Part shown: piece by piece, positions 6,216-14,493 of the stretch
How positions within the stretch are numbered: position 1 is the first letter of the stretch
How the letters are laid out: the number at the start of each line of letters is the position of its first letter
Made by a program: the position numbers and the translations under genes
The notes under the pieces: generated by a model
What the model was told of the DNA's origin: nothing
Seen by the model: only the letters and a program-made list of their open reading frames with translations
The model's database searches: none
Virus record (IMG/VR): IMGVR_UViG_3300023184_000510
Coordinates: 1 to 24,158 of that record
DNA from: a virus
Direction: 5' to 3' (one strand)
Length of the DNA stretch: 24,158 nt

Positions 6216-9071
6216 TTACGCTGTTAGATCTCCATAGATAACCCATGTGTTAGCTGCTCTCTTAAATAGTGTACATGATGACCATGTAGTTCTCAATTTG
6301 AGACCTGGTGTTCCATTAACTGTTACTGTTCCATCTACTGGTGCAATTGTAACTTGTCCTGCGCCAGTTTGTAGTATGTCAATTGCTGTTCCGACTGGAT
6401 ATGGAACTGATGCATTTGTTGGAATTGTAAGTGTTATTGCAGTTGCTGAGCCCATTTCAATTAATGAATCTCTTTCTGAAAGTGAAGATAGTGTATATCC
6501 TGCTGTTTTTGCAATAATTGGTGTTCTAGAAACAACACCTTCTGCTGTTTGTGCACCGTCTGTAAATTGTATTCCAGCTGCCGCAACAGTAACTACGCCT
6601 GTAAATGTAGGTGTTGCAATTGTTGGAGAAGTAATAGATGCTCTTGAAGTATCTACTGGATGAACGTGATCAACACGAGCATATTTTGCAGAAGTTCCCA
6701 CTGCCGCAGTTCCGTTCATTGGTGAAGTTGTTGATGCGGCTTGTCCAATAACAAATGCTGTTGTTGCAATTTGTGTTGTATTAATATCTGCCACAGCAGT
6801 TGGTGCTAGTGGAACTCCTGCTAATGTTGGGCTAGTTGCAAACACTAGTGAGCCAGATCCTGTTTCATCTGTTAATGTAGAAGCAAGATTTGCGCTAGAT
6901 GCTGTTCCAAGGAATGTTGCCATACCAGTTGAAAGAGCTGTTATTCCAGTTCCTCCATTTGCTACTGCTAATGTGCCTGTGACTGCAGATGCTGGTAAAT
7001 TTGTAAATGTATTAGATGCTCCACTTATACTCTTATTTGTAAGAGTATCAGTTGTATCTTTTCCAACTAAAGTGTCTGTGGCTGCTGGAAGTGTGAGTAC
7101 ACCAGATGCAACACCTGATGCTTGAAGTTTTGTACTTCCGCTTGTTGCACCTGAATGATTCATACCATTTGATATAGTTGGAAGTGTAATTGATGAGCCT
7201 GTTGGAATTGTAACTGTACCTGTAAATGTAGGTGAAGCTGTTGGTGCTTTTAGGCCAATGCTAGTTGTAAGTGTTGTAGATAGGGATGCATCATTTCCAA
7301 GAGCAGTTGCAATTTCTCCAAGAGTATCTAGAGTTGAACCTGCGCTACCTACAAGAGCTGCTACTTCTGCACGAACAAATGCTGTTGTAGCAATTTGTGT
7401 TGTATTAGTTGCTGCTGATGCAGTTGGAGCGGTAGGTGTTCCAGTTAGTGCTGGTGAAGCAAGAGATGCTTTGAGTCCCAATGCTGTATCCAAACCTGAA
7501 ATCTTTGAAGTTGCAATTTCTGCAGATGCGTTAATATCTGCATCTAGAATTGCACCATTTGCAATTTTATCTGATGTAATTGCTGAATCAGCAATATCTG
7601 CTGTTGCAATTGTTCCATCTACAATCATAGATGAAGTTACTGTACCCAATGGTAGAGTTACTGTACCTGTAAATGTTGGTGAATTAAGATTTGCTTTTAA
7701 TGCCAGTCCTGAGTTAACGGTTGCAGTTAATGCAAGTGCTGATGTATCAGCAATTCCATGTACGCTTGTTGTGGCTGTGTTGTGTGTAGCAATTTTTGTG
7801 TCTGCTGCTGTTGCTGCTGCTGAAGTTGCTGCAGACTGCGCTGCGGTAGCCTTAGTGCTAGCATCTGTTGCTGCTGCTGCAATTGCTGCTGTTTGAGCTG
7901 CATCTGCTTTAGTAGTAGCATCTGTTGCGGCTGAAGAAATTGCTTGTGATTTAGCTGTTGCAATATCTGTAGTAAGTGATGTACTAAGAGCCGTATCTGC
8001 TGATGTTGCAAATGACTGTGCTGCAGTTTGAGCTGCATTAGCCTTAGATGTTGCATCGTTTGCTGCAGTTGCAACACCATTACCTATTGATGTTGCAACG
8101 CTTGTTGCAAAATTAGCATCATTTCCTAATGCTGCTGAAAGCTCATTAAGTGTATCAAGTGCTGATGGAGCTGAAGCAACAAGAGCTGCTACTTCTGCAC
8201 GAACAAATGCTGTTGTAGCAATTTGTGTTGTATTAGTTGCTGCTGATGCAGTTGGAGCTAAAGGAGTTCCTGTCAATGTTGGAGAAGCAAGTGGGGCTTT
8301 TGCATCCAATTGTGTTTGAACTGCGCTAGATGTTCCATTTAAATAATTAAGTTCTGCTGAAGTTGCTGTAACTGCATGAAGTTTAACCAAATCACCATTG
8401 ATTATTCCTGATGAATGAATTTGATTTAATTCTGTTGCTGTTGAAGACAAAACAACATTTTCATTAATTTTTGGCGATGTTAATGTTTTATTTGTGATTG
8501 TTTGAGCTTCATCTTTTAAAACAACATCTGATGTTACTCCTACTGTTAGTGTTCCAGCTGTGTCATTATAAGTAATTCCTACTCCAGTAGATGGGATTAA
8601 AGCTGCTCCAATTACATCTTGTACTGTTTCTGTAATATTTAATTCTGATGCTGGTACTTTTCCGTCTGAGCCAAGTGATGCAACACCTAGTATTGCTCCT
8701 CTATCAGTTACTGGAATAAAATCATTTGCTGTTGAATTACTTAGTGATGATACTTGTCCATCAACATAAGCTCTTGTTGCAACAACTGCTGAATCAACAT
8801 TAATGGTGATTGTATTTGCTCCGTCATTGTATGTCTTTGAAAGACCTGAACCCATAGTAAGGGCAGTATAGATAGCATCTTGGGAAATTTCACCAATTGC
8901 TGCTGCATCAGATGCAGCATAAGAAAGAGCTGTCCATGTATCTGTTCCATTACCAAATTTAAATTTATTTGTATCTGACTCTACGCCCATTTCGCCTGCG
9001 GCTAAAATTGGATTTACTGAGGTCCACTGTGAAGCTATTCCTCTTCTTACTTGAATTCTTACTGTTGACAT
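6216..9071 (-). CDS. Large tail-fibre protein with Mtd-like N-terminal module
   Basis: A 951-residue structural protein. Residues 1-54 (RIQVRRGIASQW, AGEMGVESDT, FKFGNGTDTW) match the N-terminal module widespread in phage receptor-binding proteins, including the major tropism determinant. The rest alternates beta-rich fibre repeats (SPxLTGTPxAPTAS, NTTQIATTAFV, three copies, two of them nearly identical), an Ala-rich 19-residue-type coiled-coil stretch around 340-450 (DATTKADAAQ units), a VANGGTGIT turn and a HVHP segment near 815. The C-terminus (YTLSSLSERDSLIEM, ITLTIP, GTAIDILQTGAGQVTI) is a common short-tail-fibre end. It probably forms a trimeric host-contacting fibre. AAGGGG sits 6 bases before the ATG. 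Confidence 0.85.
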   Translation of the reverse strand: MSTVRIQVRRGIASQWTSVNPILAAGEMGVESDTNKFKFGNGTDTWTALSYAASDAAAIGEISQDAIYTALTMGSGLSKTYNDGANTITINVDSAVVATRAYVDGQVSSLSNSTANDFIPVTDRGAILGVASLGSDGKVPASELNITETVQDVIGAALIPSTGVGITYNDTAGTLTVGVTSDVVLKDEAQTITNKTLTSPKINENVVLSSTATELNQIHSSGIINGDLVKLHAVTATSAELNYLNGTSSAVQTQLDAKAPLASPTLTGTPLAPTASAATNTTQIATTAFVRAEVAALVASAPSALDTLNELSAALGNDANFATSVATSIGNGVATAANDATSKANAAQTAAQSFATSADTALSTSLTTDIATAKSQAISSAATDATTKADAAQTAAIAAAATDASTKATAAQSAATSAAATAADTKIATHNTATTSVHGIADTSALALTATVNSGLALKANLNSPTFTGTVTLPLGTVTSSMIVDGTIATADIADSAITSDKIANGAILDADINASAEIATSKISGLDTALGLKASLASPALTGTPTAPTASAATNTTQIATTAFVRAEVAALVGSAGSTLDTLGEIATALGNDASLSTTLTTSIGLKAPTASPTFTGTVTIPTGSSITLPTISNGMNHSGATSGSTKLQASGVASGVLTLPAATDTLVGKDTTDTLTNKSISGASNTFTNLPASAVTGTLAVANGGTGITALSTGMATFLGTASSANLASTLTDETGSGSLVFATSPTLAGVPLAPTAVADINTTQIATTAFVIGQAASTTSPMNGTAAVGTSAKYARVDHVHPVDTSRASITSPTIATPTFTGVVTVAAAGIQFTDGAQTAEGVVSRTPIIAKTAGYTLSSLSERDSLIEMGSATAITLTIPTNASVPYPVGTAIDILQTGAGQVTIAPVDGTVTVNGTPGLKLRTTWSSCTLFKRAANTWVIYGDLTA
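7351..7430 (-). repeat. 80-bp exact direct repeat, copy A
   Basis: Identical over 80 bases to 8179-8258. It encodes APTASAATNTTQIATTAF and flanking residues of the fibre (about residues 548-574). Perfect identity in a low-identity surround points to gene conversion or recent duplication. Confidence 0.9.
8179..8258 (-). repeat. 80-bp exact direct repeat, copy B
   Basis: Second copy of the repeat at 7351-7430, encoding about residues 272-298 of the same 951-residue fibre protein. Recombination between the copies would delete 828 bases in frame. Confidence 0.9.
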
Positions 9072-9102
9072 ATTATTACCCCTTTTTATTTCTTATTTGT
9101 AA

Positions 9103-9111
9103 AGTATAGCA
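9103..9111 (-). promoter_or_regulatory. Extended -10 promoter for the 951-aa fibre gene
   Basis: On the minus strand TGCTATACT (TGn plus TATACT) lies 31 bases upstream of the fibre gene start, in the 59-base gap 9072-9130. No good -35 is visible, which is normal for extended -10 promoters. Transcription would start near 9096, leaving a short leader with the AAGGGG site. Confidence 0.45.
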
Positions 9112-9130
9112 TTATTTTATTACAAAACCT

Positions 9131-9487
9131 TTAACCAATTGTACTTGAATCAAAAGTCATTTCAAAACTTGTAGTGCTTGGATCGCCACCGTCTGCCATC
9201 TTAGTGGCAGTTGAAACTACTCCATTTGCAAAAACTGTATAAATAGGATTTCCATCATAATCTATGGCTAATCCAATATCCATAAAGCTAATTGCTCCAG
9301 ATGTATCTACTATATCTGCTGTATGTGCTAAAGAGACCCAAGTTCCATTAATTTGGACTTTGAGTCTTCCTGTTTGTTCATCAAATGCTATAGGGGCTGT
9401 GCCTAATACAATGTTAGAATCAAATGTTGCTGTTCCAGCGACATTTAATCCATTTTTTACTCTAAAATTCTTGTTTACTATTGCCAT
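9131..9487 (-). CDS. Small virion-associated protein sharing the MA-VNKNFRVKNGL N-terminus
   Basis: A 118-residue protein whose first 17 residues (MAIVNKNFRVKNGLNVA) match the N-terminus of the 603-residue fibre encoded just upstream. The two probably attach to the same virion partner through this tag. The rest is beta-strand rich (GRLKVQINGTWVSL, a fibre-like strand pattern) and ends in SFEMTFDSSTIG. No catalytic motif is seen. The only SD-like run (AGGGG) is about 14 bases upstream of the ATG and lies in a possible stem. Specific function unknown; structural role inferred from position and the shared N-terminus. Confidence 0.7.
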   Translation of the reverse strand: MAIVNKNFRVKNGLNVAGTATFDSNIVLGTAPIAFDEQTGRLKVQINGTWVSLAHTADIVDTSGAISFMDIGLAIDYDGNPIYTVFANGVVSTATKMADGGDPSTTSFEMTFDSSTIG

Positions 9488-9501
9488 TTAAGTTCACATA
9501 T

Positions 9502-9538
9502 CCCCTAAGTTTTTGTTGGGGTTTTTAAAAGGAACCCC
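9502..9538 (-). promoter_or_regulatory. GGGG/CCCC/GGGG alternating stem upstream of the 118-aa gene
   Basis: Read on the minus strand: GGGGTT (9538-9533), AACCCC (9523-9518), then AGGGGA (9506-9501). The central CCCC can pair with the upstream GGGG (6-bp stem) or with the downstream GGGG that is the only SD-like sequence for the gene starting at 9487. This could tune translation or simply be a hairpin. Confidence 0.35.
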
Positions 9539-9553
9539 TTAACCTTTATTTAA

Positions 9554-11365
9554 TTATTTAATTAATGTTGCAACAACTGTTACTGTTGTATTTGCATTAA
9601 CTGTATCAACATTGATGCCAATATTTCCGCTTACATATACAGCTGTTGTTGAGCCAAGGTCTCCATTTGTTCCAACTGTTGCAAATTCTGTGATTGCCAC
9701 ATTATTTGATGCATCTGTTGTTAAAAGAAGCTCTGAAACCTGTGAGTGAGTTGATGTTTCAAACTTTACCCACAATTTAGCTGTCTTATAATCTGCTTTT
9801 GCCCAAGACATTACAGAGGATCCTGTTGATACTGATGCAAGAACTGCTTGAGCGGCTCTTGTAGATGTTAAATCATTAACATTAATTGCTGTAAATTTTG
9901 TAGTTCCATCTTTTACTGCATTAAGTGCTGCTGATGCAGTTGCTTCTGCTGCTGCCTGCGCTGCGTTAGCCTTAGTAGTAGCATCTGTTGCTGCTGCTGA
10001 AGTTGCTGCTGCCTGCGCTGCGTTAGCCTTAGTAGTAGCATCTGTTGCTGCTGCTGAAGTTGCTGCAGACTGTGCTGCGTTAGCCTTAGATGTTGCATCT
10101 GCTGATGCAGTTGCTTCTGCTGCTGCTTGCGCTGCGTTAGCCTTAGTAGTAGCATCTGTTGCTGCTGCTGAGATTGCTGCAGACTGTGCTGCGTTAGCCT
10201 TGCTAGTAGCATCTGTTGCTGCTGCTGAGGTTGCTGCAGACTGTGCTGCGTTGGCCTTAGTAGTAGCATCTGTTGCTGCTGCTGTTCCAATTGCATCTGC
10301 GTATGTCTTTGTAGCTGCGTGTAGTCCAGTAGTTGGTGCTCCACTTAATACAAGTGGTCCAGTCATTGTATCGCCAGACTTGGATACCTTTGCGCCTACT
10401 GCGGTGCTAAGTGATGATGCAAAATTTGGATCATCACCAATTGCTGCCGCTAATTCATTAAGAGTGTTAAGTAGGTCTGGTGCCGCATCTACAAGATTTG
10501 AAACTGCTGTATCTGTATAAGAATGAGCATTTGAAATAGCTTCTGTTTTAGCTGTTGCTATTTCTCCTGTAATTGTTGTGTGAAGAGTGGTATCTGCTGC
10601 TGTTGCAAAAGACTTGGCTGCGTTAGCCTTAGTAGTAGCATCTGTTGCTGCTGCTGAGATTGCTGCTGCTTGAGCTGCATCCGCTTTAGTAGTAGCATCT
10701 GTTGCTGCTGCTGAAGTTGCTGCAGACTGTGCTGCGTTAGCCTTGGTAGTAGCATCTGTTGCTGCTGCTGAGGTTGCTGCTGCCTGTGCTGCGTTAGCCT
10801 TAGATGTTGCATCTGCTGATGCAGTTGCTTCTGCTGCTGCTTGCGCTGCGTTAGCCTTAGTAGTAGCATCTGTTGCTGCTGCTGAAGTTGCTGCAGACTG
10901 TGCTGCGTTAGCCTTAGTAGTAGCATCTGTTGCTGCTGCTGAGGTTGCTGCAGACTGTGCTGCGTTAGCCTTAGTAGTAGCATCTGTTGCTGCTGCTGCT
11001 TGCGCTGCGTTAGCCTTAGTAGTAGCATCTGTTGCTGCTGCTGAGATTGCTGCTGCTTGAGCTGCATTGGCCTTAGTAGTTGCATCTGAAGCTGCAGTAG
11101 AAACTGCTGTTGAAATTCTTGTTAGAGCGCTTATTCCATCTATTGTTACGTCTGTTGCTGTAATTGTTCCAGCAGAGAAGTTGCCGCTTCCATCTCTTTT
11201 GACAACAGTATTTGGGGTATTGGCAGAAGTAGATGCTCCACCAACTGTACTAATTATAAAGGCTGTTGAAGCCTCTGTTAAAATATTTTGTCCGTTTACC
11301 GTTGCGGTTGCGCCTTCAACGATTAAACCATTCTTTACTCTAAAATTCTTGTTTACTGTTGCCAT
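9554..11365 (-). CDS. Repetitive coiled-coil tail-fibre protein
   Basis: A 603-residue protein. Residues 1-17 carry the VNKNFRVKNGL tag shared with the next gene. About 93-251 and 363-479 are arrays of a 19-residue Ala-rich unit (DATTKANAAQ followed by [SA]AATSAAAT or variants), predicted as long helices or coiled coils. They are separated by LVDAAPDLLNTLNELAAAIGD and a KSGDTMTGPLVLSG turn typical of phage fibres. Residues 500-603 form a beta-rich end (ADYKTAKLWVKF, SELLLTTD, ITEF) resembling the C-terminus of the 182-residue protein upstream. It likely forms a long, thin fibre shaft. AAAGGGAG precedes the ATG. The reverse-strand open frames across it are repeat artefacts. Confidence 0.85.
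   Translation of the reverse strand: MATVNKNFRVKNGLIVEGATATVNGQNILTEASTAFIISTVGGASTSANTPNTVVKRDGSGNFSAGTITATDVTIDGISALTRISTAVSTAASDATTKANAAQAAAISAAATDATTKANAAQAAAATDATTKANAAQSAATSAAATDATTKANAAQSAATSAAATDATTKANAAQAAAEATASADATSKANAAQAAATSAAATDATTKANAAQSAATSAAATDATTKADAAQAAAISAAATDATTKANAAKSFATAADTTLHTTITGEIATAKTEAISNAHSYTDTAVSNLVDAAPDLLNTLNELAAAIGDDPNFASSLSTAVGAKVSKSGDTMTGPLVLSGAPTTGLHAATKTYADAIGTAAATDATTKANAAQSAATSAAATDATSKANAAQSAAISAAATDATTKANAAQAAAEATASADATSKANAAQSAATSAAATDATTKANAAQAAATSAAATDATTKANAAQAAAEATASAALNAVKDGTTKFTAINVNDLTSTRAAQAVLASVSTGSSVMSWAKADYKTAKLWVKFETSTHSQVSELLLTTDASNNVAITEFATVGTNGDLGSTTAVYVSGNIGINVDTVNANTTVTVVATLIK
9929..10279 (-). repeat. 57-bp tandem repeat array, distal
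   Basis: Six or so 57-bp units encoding 19-residue coiled-coil-like repeats (residues 363-479 of the fibre). Units share the core gttagccttagtagtagcat on the plus strand and differ mostly by whole-variant blocks, which suggests shuffling between units. Confidence 0.88.
10613..11089 (-). repeat. 57-bp tandem repeat array, proximal
   Basis: Eight or so units of the same 57-bp family (residues 93-251), one of them shortened to 15 residues (DATTKANAAQAAAAT). The array shares unit variants with the distal array about 330 bases away. Confidence 0.88.
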
Positions 11366-11386
11366 TTATTGCTCCCTTTTACTGCT

Positions 11387-11935
11387 TTACTTAAGTGCCG
11401 TTCTAATATATCTAGCTGTTACTGCTGTTGTTATTGGTGTGATTACTAAACTAATTATACCATTAGTGAATGTAAATGCGGTTGTACAAAGTGGTGTGTC
11501 TATGTTAGACACAATGTCTGATTCTGATACATAAACTGTAGAAGAGTCATGAATTGCAGTTATGTTTGAAAAATAATAATCTGATCCTCTGCTAATTTGA
11601 AGAGAATATTTAACTGTTCTATAATCTGCTGCTAAAAATGAATCAATTGTTGTTGGATTTTCAATGCCGTTAACTGTTAAATCATTATTTCCTTCTAGGC
11701 CAAGCAGTGCTTCTATTGTTGTGCCTTGATTAGATAATGTATCAACTGATGTTGATAAAGCATTTAATTTATATGTTAATGATGAAGAGTCAGTAGAATT
11801 AGTTACACCAACTACTGTTTCAAGTGCTTCAATTGCATCATTGGCATTTGCGTGTTGAGCCGCATGTCCTGATAATTCATCTGTTGCTGCTGGGTTAGAA
11901 AGATTATTTTTACTTGCTGGAAATGTTGTTGCCAT
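11387..11935 (-). CDS. Tail appendage protein with fibre-type C-terminal module
   Basis: A 182-residue structural protein. The N-terminus (FPASKNNLSNPAATDELSGH, then AAQHANANDAIEALETVVGV) is a recurrent motif in phage neck or tail-appendage proteins. A short helical linker follows. Residues about 100-182 are a beta-sandwich-like module (FLAADYRTVKYSLQISRG, YYFSNITAIHDSSTVYVSES) that resembles the C-terminus of the 603-residue fibre downstream. It has no enzymatic motif. AGGAGG stands 6 bases before the ATG and a TATAAT is visible upstream. Probably part of the tail-tip or fibre assembly; the exact position in the virion is unknown. Confidence 0.75.
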   Translation of the reverse strand: MATTFPASKNNLSNPAATDELSGHAAQHANANDAIEALETVVGVTNSTDSSSLTYKLNALSTSVDTLSNQGTTIEALLGLEGNNDLTVNGIENPTTIDSFLAADYRTVKYSLQISRGSDYYFSNITAIHDSSTVYVSESDIVSNIDTPLCTTAFTFTNGIISLVITPITTAVTARYIRTALK

Positions 11936-11963
11936 TTTTCCTCCTGGCGTACTGCATTACTTT

Positions 11964-11969
11964 ATTATA
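11964..11969 (-). promoter_or_regulatory. Possible -10 box upstream of the 182-aa appendage gene
   Basis: A perfect TATAAT on the minus strand, 29 bases before the start codon, in the gap 11936-11979. A matching -35 at normal spacing is not visible, so confidence is low. Confidence 0.3.
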
Positions 11970-11979
11970 CACTATATTT

Positions 11980-12348
11980 TTAAACAACCCCAGCGTCAAA
12001 TAGTGTTAGCTGGCTAAATGTTGGACTGTTAATATTGCTTGATGGTTGGCCGCCATCAAGCCCCATAATAATTGGGAGAGTTTCTTGTACAGAAGCCGTG
12101 GGATTAAGATTATCAAACCTAATAATATTTTGTGTATCTATAGAATGTACTTCTCCATCAAATGCATGTGTATGCAAATAAAATGGTGTTGGATCTGTAC
12201 TAGGAGGAGTAAGTTCTACCCAAATTGATCCATTATATATTCTCAAATTTTTTGTTACGACATTAAAGTACACATCTCCAGTTGTAGCTCCAGACGGGTC
12301 TGATTCAACAGTTAAAAGATTTAAAGCCACTTTCATTTGTCGTGACAT
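11980..12348 (-). CDS. Small tail-fibre-associated protein
   Basis: A 122-residue protein. The segment TTGDVYFNVVTKNLRIYNGS (21-40), followed by WVEL, is the 'G-x-Y-F-x-x-x-x-x-x-L-x-x-Y-x-G-x-x-W' pattern that recurs in phage fibre proteins, and it also occurs in the 426-residue protein upstream (SGQIYFDTSSHVLFFYNG). LHTHAFDGEVHS is a His-rich turn of the kind seen in fibre tips, possibly metal binding. The C-terminus ends in SPTFSQLTLFDAGVV. AGGA about 8 bases upstream of the ATG, 4 bases after the preceding stop. No enzyme function is indicated. Confidence 0.68.
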   Translation of the reverse strand: MSRQMKVALNLLTVESDPSGATTGDVYFNVVTKNLRIYNGSIWVELTPPSTDPTPFYLHTHAFDGEVHSIDTQNIIRFDNLNPTASVQETLPIIMGLDGGQPSSNINSPTFSQLTLFDAGVV

Positions 12349-12352
12349 TTTA

Positions 12353-13633
12353 TTATCCTATTACTACTACCCTGTATTCCCCAGCTGTTGGGGCTACAGC
12401 AAAATCAATAGTCACGGCAGTTGCAGATGTTCTTTTTACATCTGCTTCTACTTGTGCATATGGTGATGATGCTTCAAAAATTTGAACTGTAACATCTGTT
12501 GTATCTAAATTATGTGTAACTGTATATGATGTTGCTGAAGATCCTAAAGTCTCAGCATATTTTCTAGCAATTGCATGATAATTTGAACCATTGTTTGTTA
12601 ATGTCCATTTGTCTGATGTTTCATTCCATAGAATTTCTACATCTGTTTCTAATCCACGTTCTACACGAATTCCAGCATCTACTGTTGGAGTTCCTGCAAA
12701 GTCTGTATTAAGATTAATTTTATTATCAACTATATTTATTTGTGTTGTGTTTACTGAATTAATAGTTCCAGTTACATTTAAATTACCGCCAACAGACAAG
12801 TTATTTGTAATTGTTACATCATCTGGCAGACCAATTGTTACTGCTGCTGATTCCCCACTATTTGGAGAAACTGTAACTTCGTTTGCTGTTCCAACAATTG
12901 TTGCAACATAGTCGCCCGTTGTGTCAGATCCTAATGCTACAGAATTTGGCTGAATTGTTGTTGTAATTGTTACATCGCCAAGGTTTGTCATTGTGGCAGA
13001 GCCAGCAATATCTCCAGAAAGTGTGATTACTGGATCTTTGTTTAAAGATACGGCTCCTGCTGTTACTGTAAAATCTGTTGAGTTAAATGAAGCAACACCT
13101 TTTTGAGTTGTAGTTGCATCTTTTGCAGTAATTGTAATTGTATTATCTGTTACTGCTGTATCAATAGACCCGTCGCCAGATACAGTCAATGTATCTGTAA
13201 GAAGACTTACTGTATCTGTGCCCGTTTCTCCCGCTATTGAAAGATTTGTTCCTACGTTTACTTCACCTGCGGAAGTTAAACGGCCTTGTTGATCAACTGT
13301 AAATGTTGGAATTTTAGTTGTTGATCCATATGAGCCTGTAGATACTGCTGTATCATTTAATTTTATTGTATGTGTTCCCGCTGGGTCGCTATAAGTTGCT
13401 GTTAATCCTGTTCCAGCTATTACTGTAGAACCAATTAAATCTTGAATAACTTCTGTAGATCCAGATGTGGGTGTCCACTCTGTTCCATTGTAAAAGAATA
13501 ATACATGTGAACTAGTATCAAAATATATTTGACCTGATACTGGATTTGATGGTGCTGAACCTAAATTTTGAATCCTTGCATTTAAGAGTTCATTCTTGTT
13601 TAAATCTATGCTAATTAAATATTTTTTTGCCAT
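12353..13633 (-). CDS. Tail-fibre protein
   Basis: A 426-residue beta-rich fibre. Residues 1-55 contain the recurrent N-terminal module (LNKNELLNARIQNL, SGQIYFDTSSHVLFFYNGTE). The middle has repeated T-V-S-G-D and T-x-T-x-T strand patterns. Residues about 285-345 (LSVGGNLNVTGTINSVNTTQ, INIVDNKINLNTD, AGIRVERG, ILWNETSDKW) are the strongly conserved fibre motif seen in many marine and freshwater phages. The C-terminus (YTVTHNLDTTDVTVQIFE) is a small beta domain also found in the 147-residue neighbour (VEINHNLGYNPNVTIK). AAAGGGAG precedes the ATG. It probably contributes to host recognition or baseplate decoration. Confidence 0.83.
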   Translation of the reverse strand: MAKKYLISIDLNKNELLNARIQNLGSAPSNPVSGQIYFDTSSHVLFFYNGTEWTPTSGSTEVIQDLIGSTVIAGTGLTATYSDPAGTHTIKLNDTAVSTGSYGSTTKIPTFTVDQQGRLTSAGEVNVGTNLSIAGETGTDTVSLLTDTLTVSGDGSIDTAVTDNTITITAKDATTTQKGVASFNSTDFTVTAGAVSLNKDPVITLSGDIAGSATMTNLGDVTITTTIQPNSVALGSDTTGDYVATIVGTANEVTVSPNSGESAAVTIGLPDDVTITNNLSVGGNLNVTGTINSVNTTQINIVDNKINLNTDFAGTPTVDAGIRVERGLETDVEILWNETSDKWTLTNNGSNYHAIARKYAETLGSSATSYTVTHNLDTTDVTVQIFEASSPYAQVEADVKRTSATAVTIDFAVAPTAGEYRVVVIG

Positions 13634-13649
13634 TTTCTATCTCCCTTTT

Positions 13650-14093
13650 TTATGACAGGTATGCTGTCCCCGAAAATGGTTGTGCCATTGTCAGTTTTAT
13701 TGAATTTATATTTACATAGTCTATTCCTGTTTCAAGAATATCCCCTGAACTTGATTTAATTGTTACGTTTGGATTATATCCCAGATTATGATTAATTTCT
13801 ACTGAATATATTCCATTTATTGGTCCAGCTACCTGCGCTAACTCCCAACCCTGTGTTAAAGTTTGTGACATTAAAGTAATTGCTGCAGCATTAGCCCATG
13901 TTTCATTTGATAACTTTGGGCCATAAAATTTAGATACACTTGTATCAAAATAAAAATCTCCTAAAAGTCCTAAATTATTTGCTGGTGCCCCAACTCCATT
14001 TAAAATAGTTTTTCCTCTTGCTCCTTGCGGACCAGGGGACAGGACTACTACATTATTTTTATTTTCGGTTACTATAACTGTTGTGTTTGTCAT
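13650..14093 (-). CDS. Small tail protein with collagen-like tripeptide turn
   Basis: A 147-residue protein. VVVLSPGPQGARGKTIL at about 15-31 is a very short collagen-like GPQGARG stretch as found in phage appendage proteins. LLGDFYFDTSVSKFYGPK follows the same strand pattern as the neighbouring fibres. Residues 95-147 form a beta domain with EINHNLGYNP. The start ATG overlaps the stop of the preceding gene (ATGA), so translation is coupled. Its one or two Gly-Pro-rich turns could also be substrates for the P4H-like enzymes of this phage, which is speculation. Structural role inferred. Confidence 0.7.
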   Translation of the reverse strand: MTNTTVIVTENKNNVVVLSPGPQGARGKTILNGVGAPANNLGLLGDFYFDTSVSKFYGPKLSNETWANAAAITLMSQTLTQGWELAQVAGPINGIYSVEINHNLGYNPNVTIKSSSGDILETGIDYVNINSIKLTMAQPFSGTAYLS

Positions 14094-14437
14094 ATTGTTA
14101 CCGATCTTTTAAGGGTCATAAATCCTTCAATAAGTTTAATTTTATTTAAATTAGAATCGGTAAGCATTAAGTCATAAGATGATTTAGGATAAAAGAGTTT
14201 GCTTGTTTGTGTAGGTGTCATTGTTACTGTAATTTGTCCCGTAGGGCCATCTATTGCTATTCCGCCTGATGGGGAAGTAAGTGTTACAGCTAGCTTTGTT
14301 CCACCCGCCTGATCACGAATTTGCATTTTTGCGGATGCACCAGTCAGATCTATTGCGGTATCATTTTCGTCTCTATAAGCAATTATAAAACTAAATGTTG
14401 CATTGTGATCTACTTCAAAATTCTTTTGTCCTGCCAT
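14090..14437 (-). CDS. Tail/baseplate beta-sandwich protein
   Basis: A 115-residue protein with the pattern FEVDHNATFSFIIAYRDEND, AIDLTGASAKMQIRDQAG, ITVTMTPTQTSKL, YDLMLTDSNLNKIKLIEG. This is the small immunoglobulin-like or BppU-N-type fold common upstream of phage fibre genes, where it often joins the fibre to the baseplate. The length is typical. TAGGAG lies about 10 bases before the ATG. It is the first gene after the hairpin at 14460-14493 and heads the fibre block; it ends in a 4-base overlap with the next gene. Confidence 0.72.
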   Translation of the reverse strand: MAGQKNFEVDHNATFSFIIAYRDENDTAIDLTGASAKMQIRDQAGGTKLAVTLTSPSGGIAIDGPTGQITVTMTPTQTSKLFYPKSSYDLMLTDSNLNKIKLIEGFMTLKRSVTI

Positions 14438-14459
14438 ATGCCATAGTCTCCTAAATAGG

Positions 14460-14493
14460 AATACTCCTGTACTAATTTTAGCACAGGAGTATT
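14460..14493 (-). terminator. Strong hairpin between holin candidate and tail block
   Basis: A perfect 11-bp inverted repeat, AATACTCCTGT (14460-14470) and ACAGGAGTATT (14483-14493). Inside the loop CTA/TAG can extend the stem after one mismatch. No U-tract follows on either strand, so it may be a partial terminator, a processing site or an mRNA stabiliser rather than a classical intrinsic terminator. Confidence 0.5.

Noticed and set aside
6216-9071. Diversity-generating retroelement suggested by the Mtd-like N-terminus
   Set aside because: No reverse transcriptase, no template/variable repeat pair with A-specific changes, and no C-type lectin end are visible; the N-terminal module is common in ordinary fibres.
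9913-11085. Long Gln/Leu-rich and Ala/Val-rich open frames in other frames and on the other strand over the fibre repeats
   Set aside because: They exist only because the 57-bp repeat is a multiple of three and lacks stops in several frames; composition is repetitive and there are no ribosome sites. Same for the frames at 7258-8080 and 5341-5566.
5363-11089. CRISPR array suggested by regularly spaced repeats
   Set aside because: The repeats are contiguous coding units in frame, with no unique spacers between identical repeats.
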